Shown piece after piece: positions 23,991 through 36,180 of a stretch of 64,000 nucleotides of DNA. A program made the position numbers and the translations under genes. Position 1 is the first letter of the stretch. Each line of letters opens with the position of its first letter. The DNA comes from Saxidomus purpurata (taxonomy: Eukaryota; Mollusca; Bivalvia; Venerida; Veneridae). Under the pieces are notes generated by a model, which was not told where the DNA came from, did no database searches, and worked only from the letters and a program-made list of their open reading frames with translations. The DNA lies in NCBI GenBank assembly GCA_022818135.1, contig JAFMSR010000018.1:39425951-39489950 (forward strand), written 5' to 3'.

Positions 23991-25621
23991 AGATCAAATT
24001 CAAGGCCATCAATGAAAATGTGCAAAGATAGCCCGTTAAAACATGATTGCAAAACAGAGGACATACCTGTTTCTAACCCTCCAGTATCAGGACTATTCCT
24101 GGATAAATTACCATATGTCGCACCATTGATCAAGAGACACAAAGAAATATCAAATTAATGATGAAATTATCAACATTTTTATGTCTGTCAAAGTAACTAG
24201 GACAGTCAGTTTTTAAAGAGTAACATGAAAAGCTTTGTCATATGGACATATTTACTTACTACATACGACATGGCTTTCATCTGATATCTGCCAATTTTTG
24301 AAATCCATTGATAGAATCCAATAACAGCCATGCCACTTAAAGTTCTCTCTGTCGTGTTTTGGAGAATACTTTATTTACAGATTGCAAAATGCTCAGCCAT
24401 TCAATGTTCTTTTCGGTGAATTGAAAATATTCTAAATGTAATGTGGGTGATTGTGCTATCATATACTAGTATGCTCAAATGGCTCTTTACTATTTTATTA
24501 TAGCTGAGTTGTAGAAAGATAAGTCTGAATATCTGTTGAAAACAACATAGAAGACGGCACCGCTTTTGAAATTATTTCGCAATATTACATAGAGGTTATT
24601 TTGTACATTTTAGATGAAAATATATTTGATACAAAACATCTGACCTCATTTATACGCATGTGTTTAAATTAGATACGTTTCTTCACTCTCATTATGTGCA
24701 ACATTATTGTTTTCTTTACAAAAAAGATAAAGGATAAATTTTGAGAAAATCTGGTTCAGTGCAATAGAAGCTGCGAAAATAGAACAGATATTTTACTTCG
24801 GGTATCTGTTGATTCATTTTCATAATAACAGGTTAATGAGTCAACCCATTTGAAATGCACCATGAAAACTATACGCATAAAACAATGTGAGAAGCGGGAA
24901 TATGTACCCCTTAAGATTATTTTGTATTGCATAACTTTCCAAGTAATATTGAAAAATATAAGTTTTGAAATGGCACTCTCAACCTTTTGATGTGTAAAAT
25001 ATTTTTAATATTTTATTATGTTTGCTATATGCCAAGACAATTGTGTGTTAGCTAAAAATCTATTATCTCTACTGGTCATTTTTATGAAGGCTACTAAGTT
25101 TCCTAACGTATGAACTACTGTTAGCCAATGTAGAAAGTGTAATTTGACGGAGTTATTGCCCTTGTGCAACAACATATCACCATGTTGAGCGTAAATATCT
25201 TTTAAATAATGCAAATAAGTTCTTAATGTCCGATGCGTCACTGCCATGTCACATACATACATTTATAAGGACACAACCTGTATCGCAGGAAGGTACGGTA
25301 CTGAAACAATCTGCAGAAATGATATTTCTGTTCTTGCAATGATTCATCAATGACTTAATGGTGTTGTCACAAATACAGGTTTCAGTCCAAATAATTACCT
25401 TGACAGTCTCAGACAATCATTTACTAGTTTGTAATGCAGAGAGCGGACTTTTCCTGATTTGATAACACGATATATGTTTGACAGACAATAATCCTAGTAG
25501 ACATAGGTTTTTTATGTTTCATTTCTTCATCAGTGTTTTGGAGGCATGTTTATAATATGAGTAATAATACAAAACATACATATCTTTAAACTTGAATGAT
25601 GCTTAAGTTTTATGAGTTGTC
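23991..25621. other. No feature recognised
   Basis: AT-rich DNA. An 85-codon minus frame at 25005-25262 has no recognisable motif. Confidence 0.4.
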
Positions 25622-25745
25622 CGCCTGTTCCAGTCGTATTTTGGTCATTAACAAGCAGGCAGTTGACCAAGCCATATTTCAAGGGGCAAACCAGTACTAG
25701 ACTCCTATCATCTGTAAGTAACTGCCAACTTTCTGAATTTCGTTA
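25622..25745 (-). repeat. SINE tail fragment
   Basis: 'accagtactaga' plus 'gtaagtaactgccaactttc' closely matches the body of the SINE-like element at 29200-29354 ('accagtactagaac', 'gtaagaaactgccaactttc'), in the same orientation. The tRNA-like head is missing, so this is a truncated copy. An 82-codon plus frame across it is not supported. Confidence 0.5.
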
Positions 25746-26339
25746 TACATTTACACACAGTAAGCTTAAACATCTCAAAACATGCATATGGTTGTTTTGT
25801 AGTGAAAACAAAAGCACTTCCATGTGTTACAGCATATTTCATGATAAAAAACATACCTAAAATTATTTCCGTAATGAACGTTCTATGGACTTTGTCTACA
25901 TTGTTTTAAGATAAACATTTATATTATAATAAGGTATGTATTTTCCAGTGCTTGAAGCGCAATAGTTAACATACTGTTAAGTTAAGAACACTGTTCTTGA
26001 TGCACTTTCATTTGTTATTGATAAAAAACATACAATTCACATATAAAGTGATAAAAAACTTACATTACACACAGTTATGGAATTTGGGTATTTTTGTACG
26101 TGCAGGTTGTTGCAGAAATTCCATAAAGATAAAGTCAACATTGGCCTATACTGCTTGGCTTCATTTACTCAAGATATTAGCGTTGGACAAAATATGTTTG
26201 CTTACTGAATCGATTTCAAATTCAAAATACACTGAGTTGTATAGACCCTACACAGTATTCATTTTTTAAACTCCGTTACATTAGTTTCATCGACTTGCAG
26301 GTCTGGTCCTTCTATTTCATGAAAACATTGGATGTTCAA
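25746..26339. other. No feature recognised
   Basis: AT-rich DNA. A 90-codon plus frame at 25997-26269 shows no motif. Confidence 0.4.
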
Positions 26340-26720
26340 AGAAATAAATTTAAAATACTTTATTTGCGCGAGTAATGTAATTAGTACATTTTGTAAGACA
26401 TTCTGAAATGAACATATCTAGTAGTAACTAAGAGCGGTTTATCTTCTTATAACCTATAGTAAGTACATTGTAGGCACTCCTTAATAATGCCATTGCTATT
26501 AAATCACATGAATTACATGTTCTAACCCAAAAGTGTCCTGGTTTATCCGCAAAAGGTTAATTATGACCATACATTCTATGTGATCTATCTTTGAGACGAC
26601 ATTCATACTGAGATATTGGTTAGTTAAACGAAAGGGGAGCAATAAATTGTTCTTGTAAGATCTCTCTCCATGTCAAACTCTTTACGGGAGAGACTAAAGC
26701 CATAATTTAACATGATATTT
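26340..26720 (-). repeat. Dispersed repeat family N, copy 3 (inverted)
   Basis: The reverse complement aligns with 22080-22460 over most of its length: 'agaagataaaccgct', 'ccctttcgtttaact' and 'catgttaaattatggc' are shared. This is the best-matching pair of the family. Confidence 0.6.
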
Positions 26721-28026
26721 CATTCTTAATTACTGAAACGTGTGTTCCTTTTACAAAATTACGTGCAAAACACTATTTAATACCCGAGGTGACGGATATT
26801 TCCATCTGAGCCAACTGTCTCATGAGAGAAACTTTATTCTTCTATACGATAGTGCACTTAAAAGTAGATTTCAAAATGCTATCTTATCAAAATGATGCAT
26901 TATCATATAAAACAAAATATATTATTATTTAGATGTTTTGTTTGGGAAAGTGACATAACAATGTTTATTACGTTACGTCACAAGAATAAATGCAGATATT
27001 TTATTTATTCTGTAGTACAATAGTTTAAGATATAAATGATATGGGAAGAATTTCGTAAGTTAATGTTTAAATTGATACAATGGCTTTTACGTTTGCTCTT
27101 TCTTTTTTTACAGTTCTGCAATCATCTCAGAGTCTTCCTACAAGCTAAATATGACTAACTACCTACGCAAAGCCTATCGCTTTCATTTGCTTAACTTCTA
27201 GGTTCTGTTGATGAAACTTTTATTTCCTTGTAAAATTAATAGTACTTAATGTAGTTTTTTCCAATACTCAGTTGTATCCGAAAATCAAGGATATGCAATT
27301 AGTACACAATGAAAATGTTAGCCTCGTATGCAATTATAAGATTTGAATACGTCGAGAGAAAATGTTTTATCTATATCACTCATTGAAAATGTATTTACGT
27401 AAGATAATTTCAACATCATGGGCGAACTCTATCATCCATAGTTCTGGAAAAAAAAAAACATGTGCCTTTTGTACTTTGCTTCACATACAGCAATTAAAAC
27501 CTTTAACTTAAACAGTAAAGGACATCGCAATGAAAACAAATGTCTTTTAACCAGAATTATTTGTAGTCATTTTGAAACAAAAATGCTTTCGCCCACGTCA
27601 CGTGATGTATTTATAATTCTACACTGCGTGCGCTTTTAGTATCTAAAATGTCCGTTTAAAAACAAGGCATCACTTTTTTGTGATAATTGGTAGTATTTCA
27701 TTAGCATCAACACAACACTTGACCAGATATAATTTCTTGAGCTGAAAGCATAGTAAATTAAAATTTAGCTAAAAGCAAAATTGTCACATTAAGATGTGAT
27801 TTCTTCGGAGATTATTTTTATTTTCTTAGTGATTCTTCTGTGTTACAGTATTTATTGAAATATGTGATTTTATTGAAGGGGTTCGGGCAACAGTTTTTTC
27901 AATGTAATTATTTCAGTAAATGTAACAATGTTGGATGCCCAGTTGTATATAAATTAGACACATCACATAAATGTATCCAATCATTCCACATCACAATAAA
28001 TACCATTAGTGGTTCTACCCATGCTG
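26721..28026. other. No feature recognised
   Basis: AT-rich DNA. A 63-codon plus frame at 27840-28031 shows no motif. Confidence 0.4.
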
Positions 28027-28424
28027 CTTAATTTGGAGGTAACAACATATTTTAATATGTTGATAGTAATAAATTGTATACGTACTTAGACTATTAACCC
28101 ATTCAGAAAAACTAAAAACGCAAGAGTATTTTATTGTCTATTCTCATTCTAAATATATAGGTCCGTGGATAAATGAAATATTTGCAAATATCGTATTACA
28201 AATCAAGTAAAATGCCTAAAAAGACCGAATAACTAATACTGTCGACCACAGAAACAACTTGTTTTTCTAAAGATAATATTATATCGCTGTGATTGACTAT
28301 TTACAAATTCCTTCATTTATTATAAACTTAAATAATAAATGATACATTATCTTTTGAAAAAAGGTTGTTTTCTGTGTGCATAAACTGATGTTTTTTTCGA
28401 CCTTTCTAAGTCTTATTCGGATGA
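28027..28424 (+). repeat. Dispersed repeat family X, copy 1
   Basis: Aligns over about 395 bp with 51009-51402: 'gagtattttattgtctatt', 'atatcgtattacaaatcaag', 'acttgtttttctaaag', 'gattgactatttacaaa' and 'cttttgaaaaaagg' are shared. No coding frame. Class unknown. Confidence 0.7.
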
Positions 28425-29199
28425 AGGCAATGCGTGTGCCCATTATATACAACTACAAGTAGATCTGACTTTAAAGTTAAGATGCGTAGTAATGTAACAA
28501 GAAAGTCTGAGTGATTAATTACGAAGCATCTTAACGGCAAACCGTGATATACTAACCGTGATATCATGCTAAAGTGATGTTTTCTCGATTGAAATTTGCA
28601 AGTGATTAGCAATCTTTCCATTAAATTCACACGTAAAATTAATCCTACAGAAATAGCAGAGTCATATAAAAAATACATTGACATTTTTTGTAGGACCTTT
28701 TTCATCTAAACAACCTCTTGCAAGCCTTGGTAAAAAATGATGATGCGTACGACATTAATTACATTTAGTGTCCTATCTCTTGCACAATCTTTTGTTTTAT
28801 TTTGTATGTTTATAATTTGAAAAGACCTTTCCAAAATGTATAGGTTTATATTATTGCTAATCAAATAAAAAAGATAAAACATTTGAAGATTTTGGCGTAT
28901 GAAATCCGAGCTACCTTAAACAGTTTTAACATACAGAAATGTGCAAACTATCGTTGAGTTGTTCGTGACGTGTTGCTCCTAATAAATGGCGAACGATTTT
29001 CTATATAGAAGCATAGGACCATGCAGTATATCAAAAGTAGTCATATTCACAAATAGTCTCAAGCAAATGTCTTACATTAAAAACGTGTTGTCTCTGACAT
29101 ATAACGTAACCTTTTCCTAAATATTTCAGTTAATTGAGTTTAACGCTCGTTCTAACCGTATATTTGGTCATTTTACCTAACCATTGTGCATGAGAAAAA
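28425..29199. other. No feature recognised
   Basis: AT-rich DNA. A 99-codon minus frame at 28406-28705 has no motif and begins inside the family X repeat end. Confidence 0.4.
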
Positions 29200-29354
29200 C
29201 CAGTACTAGAACAATATCCTTCGTAAGAAACTGCCAACTTTCTAACATAAAGAGATATTATCCGTAGCAGTGCTCGAACACATGACCCTTAATTTATGAG
29301 AGGTTACAGTGATTTTCAGTCAGCAACTCTAACCACTCGACCACGGAGAAGGAC
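29200..29354 (-). repeat. tRNA-derived SINE, inverted
   Basis: On the minus strand the head reads 'gtggtcgagtggttagag', a good A box. About 50 bases later comes a B-box-like 'tgttcgagcac', then a body ending 'gaaagttggcagtttcttac'. The tail is shared with the fragment at 25622-25745. The A-box end matches the piece at 61855. Confidence 0.6.
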
Positions 29355-29589
29355 TATAACATTTTTCCTAGATGCAATGTCCATTGTGTGCGCTAAAACT
29401 GACAAATGTAGGACGAATCTCTTTGTATAAAAAGAAAATCATTCCTTTCCAGCATCCTCTAAAGAGACCTCCCGTAAATAGCTCTGTACTTTTATGCTTT
29501 TCCATTGTTGTCTGTAATGACAACTTTTTGTTGTTGTCACATTTATACAGATGAATACTGTATTGTCAGAAAAAAATGAAATATCAACA

Positions 29590-29890
29590 AATAATTGAGA
29601 ATAATATTAATATGGATCAGATAGCAATAAAATGCGTTTACGGTCAATGTCAATTTGAATGACACACCAGTTAATCTGTCGTTCTTCTGGAAATAATCAT
29701 TCACTTTTGTTCCACCAATACATTATATTCGTCTATTTCTGACGTGTCAATAGGAGTTGAAAATAGTAACTGGCTAGAGCCAGACAGATAAGTCTGGCTC
29801 TCAGTCAAGAATATTTTATTTTGATAGATAACCATAAACACTTCTATCTGATTCCACATGGACAGTCATCACAAGATTAAAAGGTATTGC
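29590..29890 (+). repeat. Fourth copy of the duplication unit, inverted
   Basis: The plus strand aligns with the reverse complement of 14455-14740: 'aatatggatcagat', 'cattatattcgtc.atttctg', 'ctctcagtcaagaat'. Copies at 0.5-8.8, 14.5 and 29.6 kb therefore share one ancestral segment. Confidence 0.65.
29786..29881 (+). pseudogene. Exon-like remnant, 'SLALSQEYFIL' frame
   Basis: A 31-codon frame, beginning 'QISLALSQEYFILIDNHKHF', ends at TAA. It aligns with the start of the minus-strand frame at 14263-14571 with conservative changes (F/Y, V/I, N/D), then diverges. A 10-bp stem hairpin ('agagccagac', loop 'agataa', 'gtctggctct') lies over its start. Function unknown. The copy is short and probably dead. 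Confidence 0.4.
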
Positions 29891-29987
29891 ATACGTCCAC
29901 CTGACAGTTTCTTACAGAACCTGGGAGTCTAGTGCTTGCCATTCTCAGTAACGATAGTTAGGTAAACAACCACCTTTAAAAAAAGAA

Positions 29988-31437
29988 TTATGTCTCCCCT
30001 ATAAAATATGGAGGAGATATATTGTTTTTGTCATGTCTGTCTTTTTGTCTGTCTGTCCCACCTTCCGTCCGTCCGTCCGTCCAACCGTACGTCCGTCCGT
30101 CTGTCCAAAATCATGTCCGCTCCATTTCTCCGAACCCCTCAAGGATTTTTATGAAACTTCGGTCAAATGTTCACCTCAACTACCCGATGTGCAGAACCCA
30201 TGAACCAAGCACGCCGAGTCATGGTCACAGCTCAAAGTAAAAGATTCGAACCTTGAATTTCGTGAACGCTGTATCTCCTAAACTCCTTAAAGGATTGTAA
30301 TGAAACTTGGGTCAAATGTTCACTTTAACTACGCGATGTATAGAATCCTTGAACCAACCGCCCCGGCTTAAGGTGAAGGTCACAATTAGAGATCCAAAAG
30401 TCATATGACTTTCTTTCGTGTCCGTTCCATATCTTTTGAACCCCTTGAAGGATTTTAGAATTACACACTAAATTGTTTACCATAGTTACACGATGTGCAG
30501 AGTGCATGAAGCAACAACCTTTGTTTAAGGTCAAGGTCAGTGTTACTTATAATAGAAAAATGTTTTTTCGCTCAATAACTCGAGTACAAGTGACCATTTT
30601 GCAATGACAATTGGTGTATAGGTAGCTTGTATAGAGAGGAAGCATGGGGTAGCAATGAGGGTCACTAGAGTCAAGGTCGAGGTCACTGTAACTTAAAATA
30701 CATTTTTATTATTTTTGTTTTAAAGTGTTTTCAGCATTTATTTTAAGGTCACTGTCATTAAAAAAAATTGTTTGAGATTTTCAATTGTCTGAAGCCAAAA
30801 TAGGAAAAAACCTGGGTTCAAGGTCAATGTCACTATTGCTAAATATAGAATTTGAAAGAAATAACTTTATTTTGGGTTTTTAATGTTTTTTGAAACAAAA
30901 AAAAAATAGAGTGGCATTATGCGAATCTTTCCGCACACAGTGTATTTTGGTTTTATATAAGCAATTTTCGATTGCTGTGCACTTTAATGCGTCAAATTAA
31001 TGATAATGCCGCATTAGTATTAGAAGTTGGTGCTTTGATATAAGAAAATAGGACAAAAAAAATGATAGTTAATCTCCTTTGTGTTGTTGTTGTTGTTGTT
31101 GTTGTTATTGGTAGAGATTTTGGCAGTGGAGGAGAAGCAACTCCTGCATGCAGTTCTCTTTTTACGACTGCTCCAGTCAAAATAGGAAAAATAATATTTG
31201 GACAGCTTTTACTTCGTACTAGTAGCAGGAAGAGTTTGGTGTAGTTAGTCTACCTTTTTTACACACCCCTATTTCATCTTTTACTTGAAAAATGCGCATA
31301 ATTCCTCTTTAAGGTCAAGGTCATTGTTACTAAAATAGATTTGTATGTTATGTTTAATATCCTTCGGTATTACAATAATTGTCAAACTGCCATGGGGCAG
31401 ACATATGTTTATAGTGACAAAAAAACATCTAGTTTTT
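29988..31437 (+). mobile_element. Tandem-core element with (CTGT/CCGT)n leader
   Basis: Starts with a self-complementary 'tctcccctat...atggaggaga' end, followed by a 'gtctgtctgt' to 'ccgtccgtccgtcc' run at about 30040-30100. Degenerate core units follow, each holding 'tttatgaaactt(c/g)ggtcaaatg', 'cgatgtgcagaa' and 'aaggtcaaggtca' (unit landmarks at about 30150, 30300, 30440). It ends near 'ggggcagacatatgttt'. It is interrupted by the K MITE at 30907-31308. This architecture is typical, from memory, of non-autonomous tandem-core elements of bivalves. The open frame at 30022-30240 is a by-product of the repeat. Confidence 0.65.
30907..31308. mobile_element. K MITE, copy 1 (nested)
   Basis: Aligns with 57887-58296: 'taatgataatgccgcatta', 'gaagttggtgctttga', 'gaagcaactcctgcatgcag', 'gtagcagga.g.gtttggtgta'. 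The ends carry related inverted motifs ('ggcattatgcg' and 'gcgcataattcc'). The right end abuts TTAA (31309-31312). A (GTT)n run at about 31081-31106 lies inside. It sits within the 30.0-kb tandem-core element and is therefore younger. Confidence 0.65.
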
Positions 31438-33584
31438 ATTCAATTTCAGCCAATTAAAAAACTTGTATGACGTAAAACGGATATCGGGTATCTTCATAAT
31501 TCACCCAGATCAGCCAAATTAGGTGTTGAAAATGTTGGCTCCTAATATTTTTCTTTAAAAATTTCATTTAAATTTTGTCTAGAATTTCTGTATTATAAAT
31601 ATCAAATTCTTCTTCACAATACAGCAGAATGGTCTCTACCATTCTGTCAAATAAGAGACGTTACGTTTTCAACTCTAACTTAATTCTTGAAAATATTGAG
31701 TATAGGCTGTTTGTAGCTTTTAAAACTAAATTGCATCTTCCATCAAACCATTATATTTGAATTTGATACCAAGATAGTAAAATGAGTAAACTATTTATAA
31801 AAGCTCGTTATCAATATTATACCAATTAATGTTAATATTTGATTCCTTTTCCCTAAATACACATATTTTAGTCTTTTTCACATTTATTTTCAAACTCCAT
31901 TTTTGTAAGTATACAATATACAGCCTCAACGTAATCAACCGTCAACCGTATACGTGGATTAGGACAGGTTTGGCCTTCCATAGATGTGACAGTCGCTTTG
32001 TCTGTATGAATTTAAAGGCTATGCCGACAGCTCCTGAATGTTGAAAACTCAGACGTCCGATGCAAATGCTTACACTTTAAGATAACCTTAAAAACGACAT
32101 TGGACACATTTTTACCAGGTTTGAAAATTTTCATTTTATCACACGCTTATCAAAATATCCCCTCAAAACTAAATTTATCGACGAAGTTGACCAGTTTAAC
32201 CCTGTTATGGCGATTTCCTTTCTCATTTAATCACCCATCAGACCTCATGAACTAGATTCTGAAATAGATTTCAGTGCTGTGTTTTGCAAATAAAGATATT
32301 TTTCATACAAAAGATTGACCGTGGGTTACTCAGGAAAAAAACGCCAAATATCAAATTTCTGAAAACGGGTACATCAAAGCGATTAACAATGGTACCACAA
32401 GTTCAAAAAGACTTAAAAGGTGGCCAGTACCTTTTTATCCGGTTGAATTTAGTTCCAGAATTAGGCAAACCTCAGTACCTTTGAAATTTTACATTCTCCC
32501 AAAACATTTTCTTGAAGGATTTACATTTTGTAGTTGTTGTACCATTGTCATTTGTCTTCTACTTACAATCCACAAACTGGTCACCACATTGTAATTTTAT
32601 CGTTTTTGTGACATTTGAATATTAGGGTTACTGTGTCTGCAGAACTAAGGACCATATAATTTGGTTATATTTTCTTAATTCAGATGGAATATTTAAAGAT
32701 GTTATGATGATAAATGATTCAACACAATATGTTGAAAATCGAGTAAACTACCACATTTCTTGAAAAAGAAAACTGAAAGAATGTTATTGAGTGCAGGTCG
32801 TCAAATTGCAGTAACATGGCAAATGTAATGGTTATAACTTCGCATCATGATAATGTACTTGCGTCTTCCAAAACCTCACATTCCTTCATTTGTAAGATAT
32901 ATGATCTGGCAGAGTCATCAACATTCAAATCTATCTTAATAATACACATACGAACACACATCACGACATGTATTTTATCAAGCGAGTTTAAGTATATGTA
33001 TTCTACATATTTATCCCGTATAACCGTTTTATCTGGTTTTTAAAACATGGATTTTACATGTTATATGTTATCCTTTGTTAAGATTCAATTAAACGCATTG
33101 AATATCATCAATATATTAAGTATGTTATTGAATTATCATATTTGGTAAATGAAAATATGTTAAACAGATCTTAAACAAACTTAAATTACGAGCTTAAATG
33201 CAGATTTTACCAAGTTCTGAAATGCCTAGTCGATTCTAATGTTATTGTTAATACCATATTGTACGCAGACAACCCTGCATGAGAAAGAGCACTTCGACAA
33301 ATGCGTTATCGTGTTATAGTGATAATAATGAATGTTACCGCTTCTGAACGTCCGGGTCTATTTTTGTATGATAGCAATGTTTCGTGTCCAGCATGATTAC
33401 TTATTTTCAAGTTGAAAGTGTTTTGTCTTATCTTAAATGTAGGTAGCTTATCTTATTCTTTTTTCATGCATTAACTCACACTTCGTCAGTGTAGAATTTC
33501 GGAAAATTGCAGTCTTATCATTTCGTGTGGTTATATTACTTTTGCTTATTATCGAGTACTTGGAGGACTTCTAGTGCATTATAC
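31438..33584. other. No feature recognised
   Basis: AT-rich DNA. Frames of 66-75 codons at 31829, 32284 and 32816 (plus) have no recognisable motif and are not supported. Confidence 0.4.
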
Positions 33585-34710
33585 GCATATACGCCACCAT
33601 TTCCTCGTTGCTACTTGCTAATTATCATGTCATTGCACGATATTATTCGTTTATGAAGCAATCTTTTCAAGACTCGAGACAATAATTTCTCGCTAAAACG
33701 CTTAAATATATTTCAATTGTGCAACAGTTTTGAATCATAAATTATTATTAGTGTGCCTTAAAATTAAAATATATCACCATATGTAATGATAATAAATCGA
33801 TTTCAAAAGAAGTAATTTCACAGGTCTTGAAACCATTCTGCTTTTTGTCAAAATATACCGTTAATATAATGATAATAAAGCGTTCCCAAAGGTAATTATT
33901 ACCACAAGTCTTGAAAGCATTGCATATTGTCAGAACATATCACACACTGTCAGAATGATTAGCAAGTAACAACTAGCAAATGGTTGCGTATATACATTTC
34001 CGTATCAAAGGCATTTGAGTTCTTATTGTCTTGTCACTTTTATACCTTTAAATGTGTTCTCATTAATGTACCATGAGTGGCAATGAAGTCTTAAATGCTA
34101 ATATTTATTGAATGTTATGCTTTACCTAATGAATAAATAAACACCAAACGTGCCGTATAAAGACACAATGCATCAGTGTTATAAAGAATTCCAATTTAAA
34201 ATGATTGTTTTTCAATTAATTTTTCATTTTCATTCTGACGTCAATGTATTGACATTACTTTGCAATGTATCCCAAAATGATTTTACGAGGAAATGCGCGA
34301 TATTAACGCCTGAAGTTTATTACTCTACTGTAATTCTAGATATTCGAATAAATAATTATGCGAATAGAATTAAAATGTAGTGAATATGCACAATATTGAC
34401 ACCTTATAATTTAGAGAATGTTAGAAAAGTGGGCAGAAAATAACATGTGAGGCTATATATGAGAAGACACTTGCCAATTGGTTAATCACATCGGTCCGAA
34501 AATGCAAAAGAAAAGACCGTTCAATATTGTTAGATCCTACGGAAACGGATATACGACACCATTAGCTAGTTGCTACTTGCTATATATTCTGTCATTGTGA
34601 GATAATATTCAGTCATAAAGCATTCTTTTCTTGACTAGTGACACTAATTTCTCGCTAAAACGCTTTAATATCTTTACATTGAGGCAATATCATTTAATCA
34701 CAAAAGATTA
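33585..34710 (+). repeat. Local direct duplication with inner tandem repeat
   Basis: 33585-33740 and 34545-34710 are direct repeats: 'gttgctacttgcta', 'ctgtcattg' with 'atgtcattg', 'tttctcgctaaaacgctt'. Between them, 33765-33935 holds two tandem units of roughly 85-90 bp ('taatgataataaa.cg' followed by 'aggtcttgaaaccatt' or 'aagtcttgaaagcatt'). Non-coding. Confidence 0.55.
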
Positions 34711-35837
34711 ACATTGTGCATATTTAGTAAAATTGTTCGCGTATTTAATAAAATATCAAGCGATAAAGAAAAGTACTGGTTTTCAGAACTGTTGCATAAA
34801 AACGCGCCAATGTCTTAGCAGAATTCAAACAAAATGCACCATATTAAAGCCTGGCGTATGATGCTTTTCTATAACGCTCGACTTTCGGATAAACATGCAA
34901 CCAATTTTGTAAAAGTACCCTATAATAATTATTGTCTGCTAAATGTAGATTTTTCTTCACTACCGATATTAGAACCTGAAATAAATAATTAAATATTTTA
35001 ACACTATTGACAATTTCTCTTTTATATGAAAAGAAAGATTTGATATTTTTGGCTGTCGAAATTCCCTCCCGCGAAAACATTTACGAGTGTGCATGAGTTT
35101 ATACGCTTGCATTGTCATTGTAATGAATGAAATATGATTGGAACGAGCGTTTCTATCTACATAATTACTTGGAAAGACCATAATACGCTTGCAAAACAGA
35201 AATCAGACTTTTTCAAAGAACACGACAAGCGAGATAAAGAACTTAATATAATACAATATTACATAATCTGAATTAGTGTCTGACATCGGGCTTTTCGTTA
35301 ATTTTCCAGCTTTTTCTGTCTGCAGAAATATGAAGGAGCTATGTGCCTTACTACAGAGAGATTGTGGCAAAATCTTTGTAAAGTTATAAAGAACTTACAT
35401 TTCACATATCAAGTCTTAGCAATTTCTATACCAACCCTACAATTTGGTCGTTACTTTTATGTCCCTGTTAAATCGTTTTCGGCACATGCTTTATAAAAAT
35501 AAAACTAACTAGTACCTGGACCAAACCTGTAGATTAAATTAACAGTCTTTTTTGGTGATGAACGAGTTACACAGTTTAGTGGACATTGAAATTCAGACGT
35601 GTTTGTTTTTACAAATGGAATTGTATAATTTTAATTGGCTTATATACGCAAAGAAATGGTAAGCATACAAAAACAGTAAGTAATATATTCGATGGGTTTT
35701 TATAAACTCTTTACACCATTCCAGTATGGTACATGTGTTCTAGTCCCATTCATGTATTTCATTGACTAAAATGTCCATCTATTTAAAGAAAGCGGGCCAT
35801 GTTCAATAAAATGATTACTTGTGTTTGAAACGTGACG
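34711..35837. other. No feature recognised
   Basis: AT-rich DNA. Minus frames of 78 and 70 codons at 34844-35181 overlap each other and have no motif. Confidence 0.4.
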
Positions 35838-35954
35838 AACAAGACTTTTTAAAATTTCAGTTATTGCCACTCCTTAATCTTGGCCGCAATTTATTAACTA
35901 ATACTATAATCAAGATAAGGAGTGGCAATAACTGAAATTTTTAAACGTCTTGTT
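35838..35954. mobile_element. 117-bp palindromic (snap-back) MITE
   Basis: A left arm of about 45 bases (from 'aacaagac' through 'atttcagttattgccactcc') is the near-perfect reverse complement of the right arm ('ggagtggcaataactgaaat' to 'gtcttgtt'). The arms are separated by a 26-base AT-rich spacer. A transcript would form a long hairpin. No coding content. A flanking duplication is not clear. Confidence 0.8.
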
Positions 35955-35999
35955 AACACACGGATTACTAATCGAAGTTTGTATATATCTTTCGGCAAA

Positions 36000-36180
36000 C
36001 GTTAAGTTATGACCGCACTGATTCGGTCTATCTTTAAAACGACATATATGCTGAGATATTGGTAAGACACCAAAAGCGAAGCCACCAAGAGAATTTATAA
36101 GACCTTCCCTGGCGTTAAATACCCTACGGAAAGAATGTCGCCGTATTTAAACGCATCTTTTTAACAGTCATTACTGTAGA
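36000..36180 (-). repeat. Dispersed repeat family N, copy 4 (inverted, partial)
   Basis: The reverse complement shares 'atgactgttaaaaa.atgcg', 'taaatacggcgacat', 'tttccgtagggt' and 'atctcagcatatatgtcgt' with the start of copy 1 at 10690-10860. The distal half of the family is missing. Confidence 0.5.
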
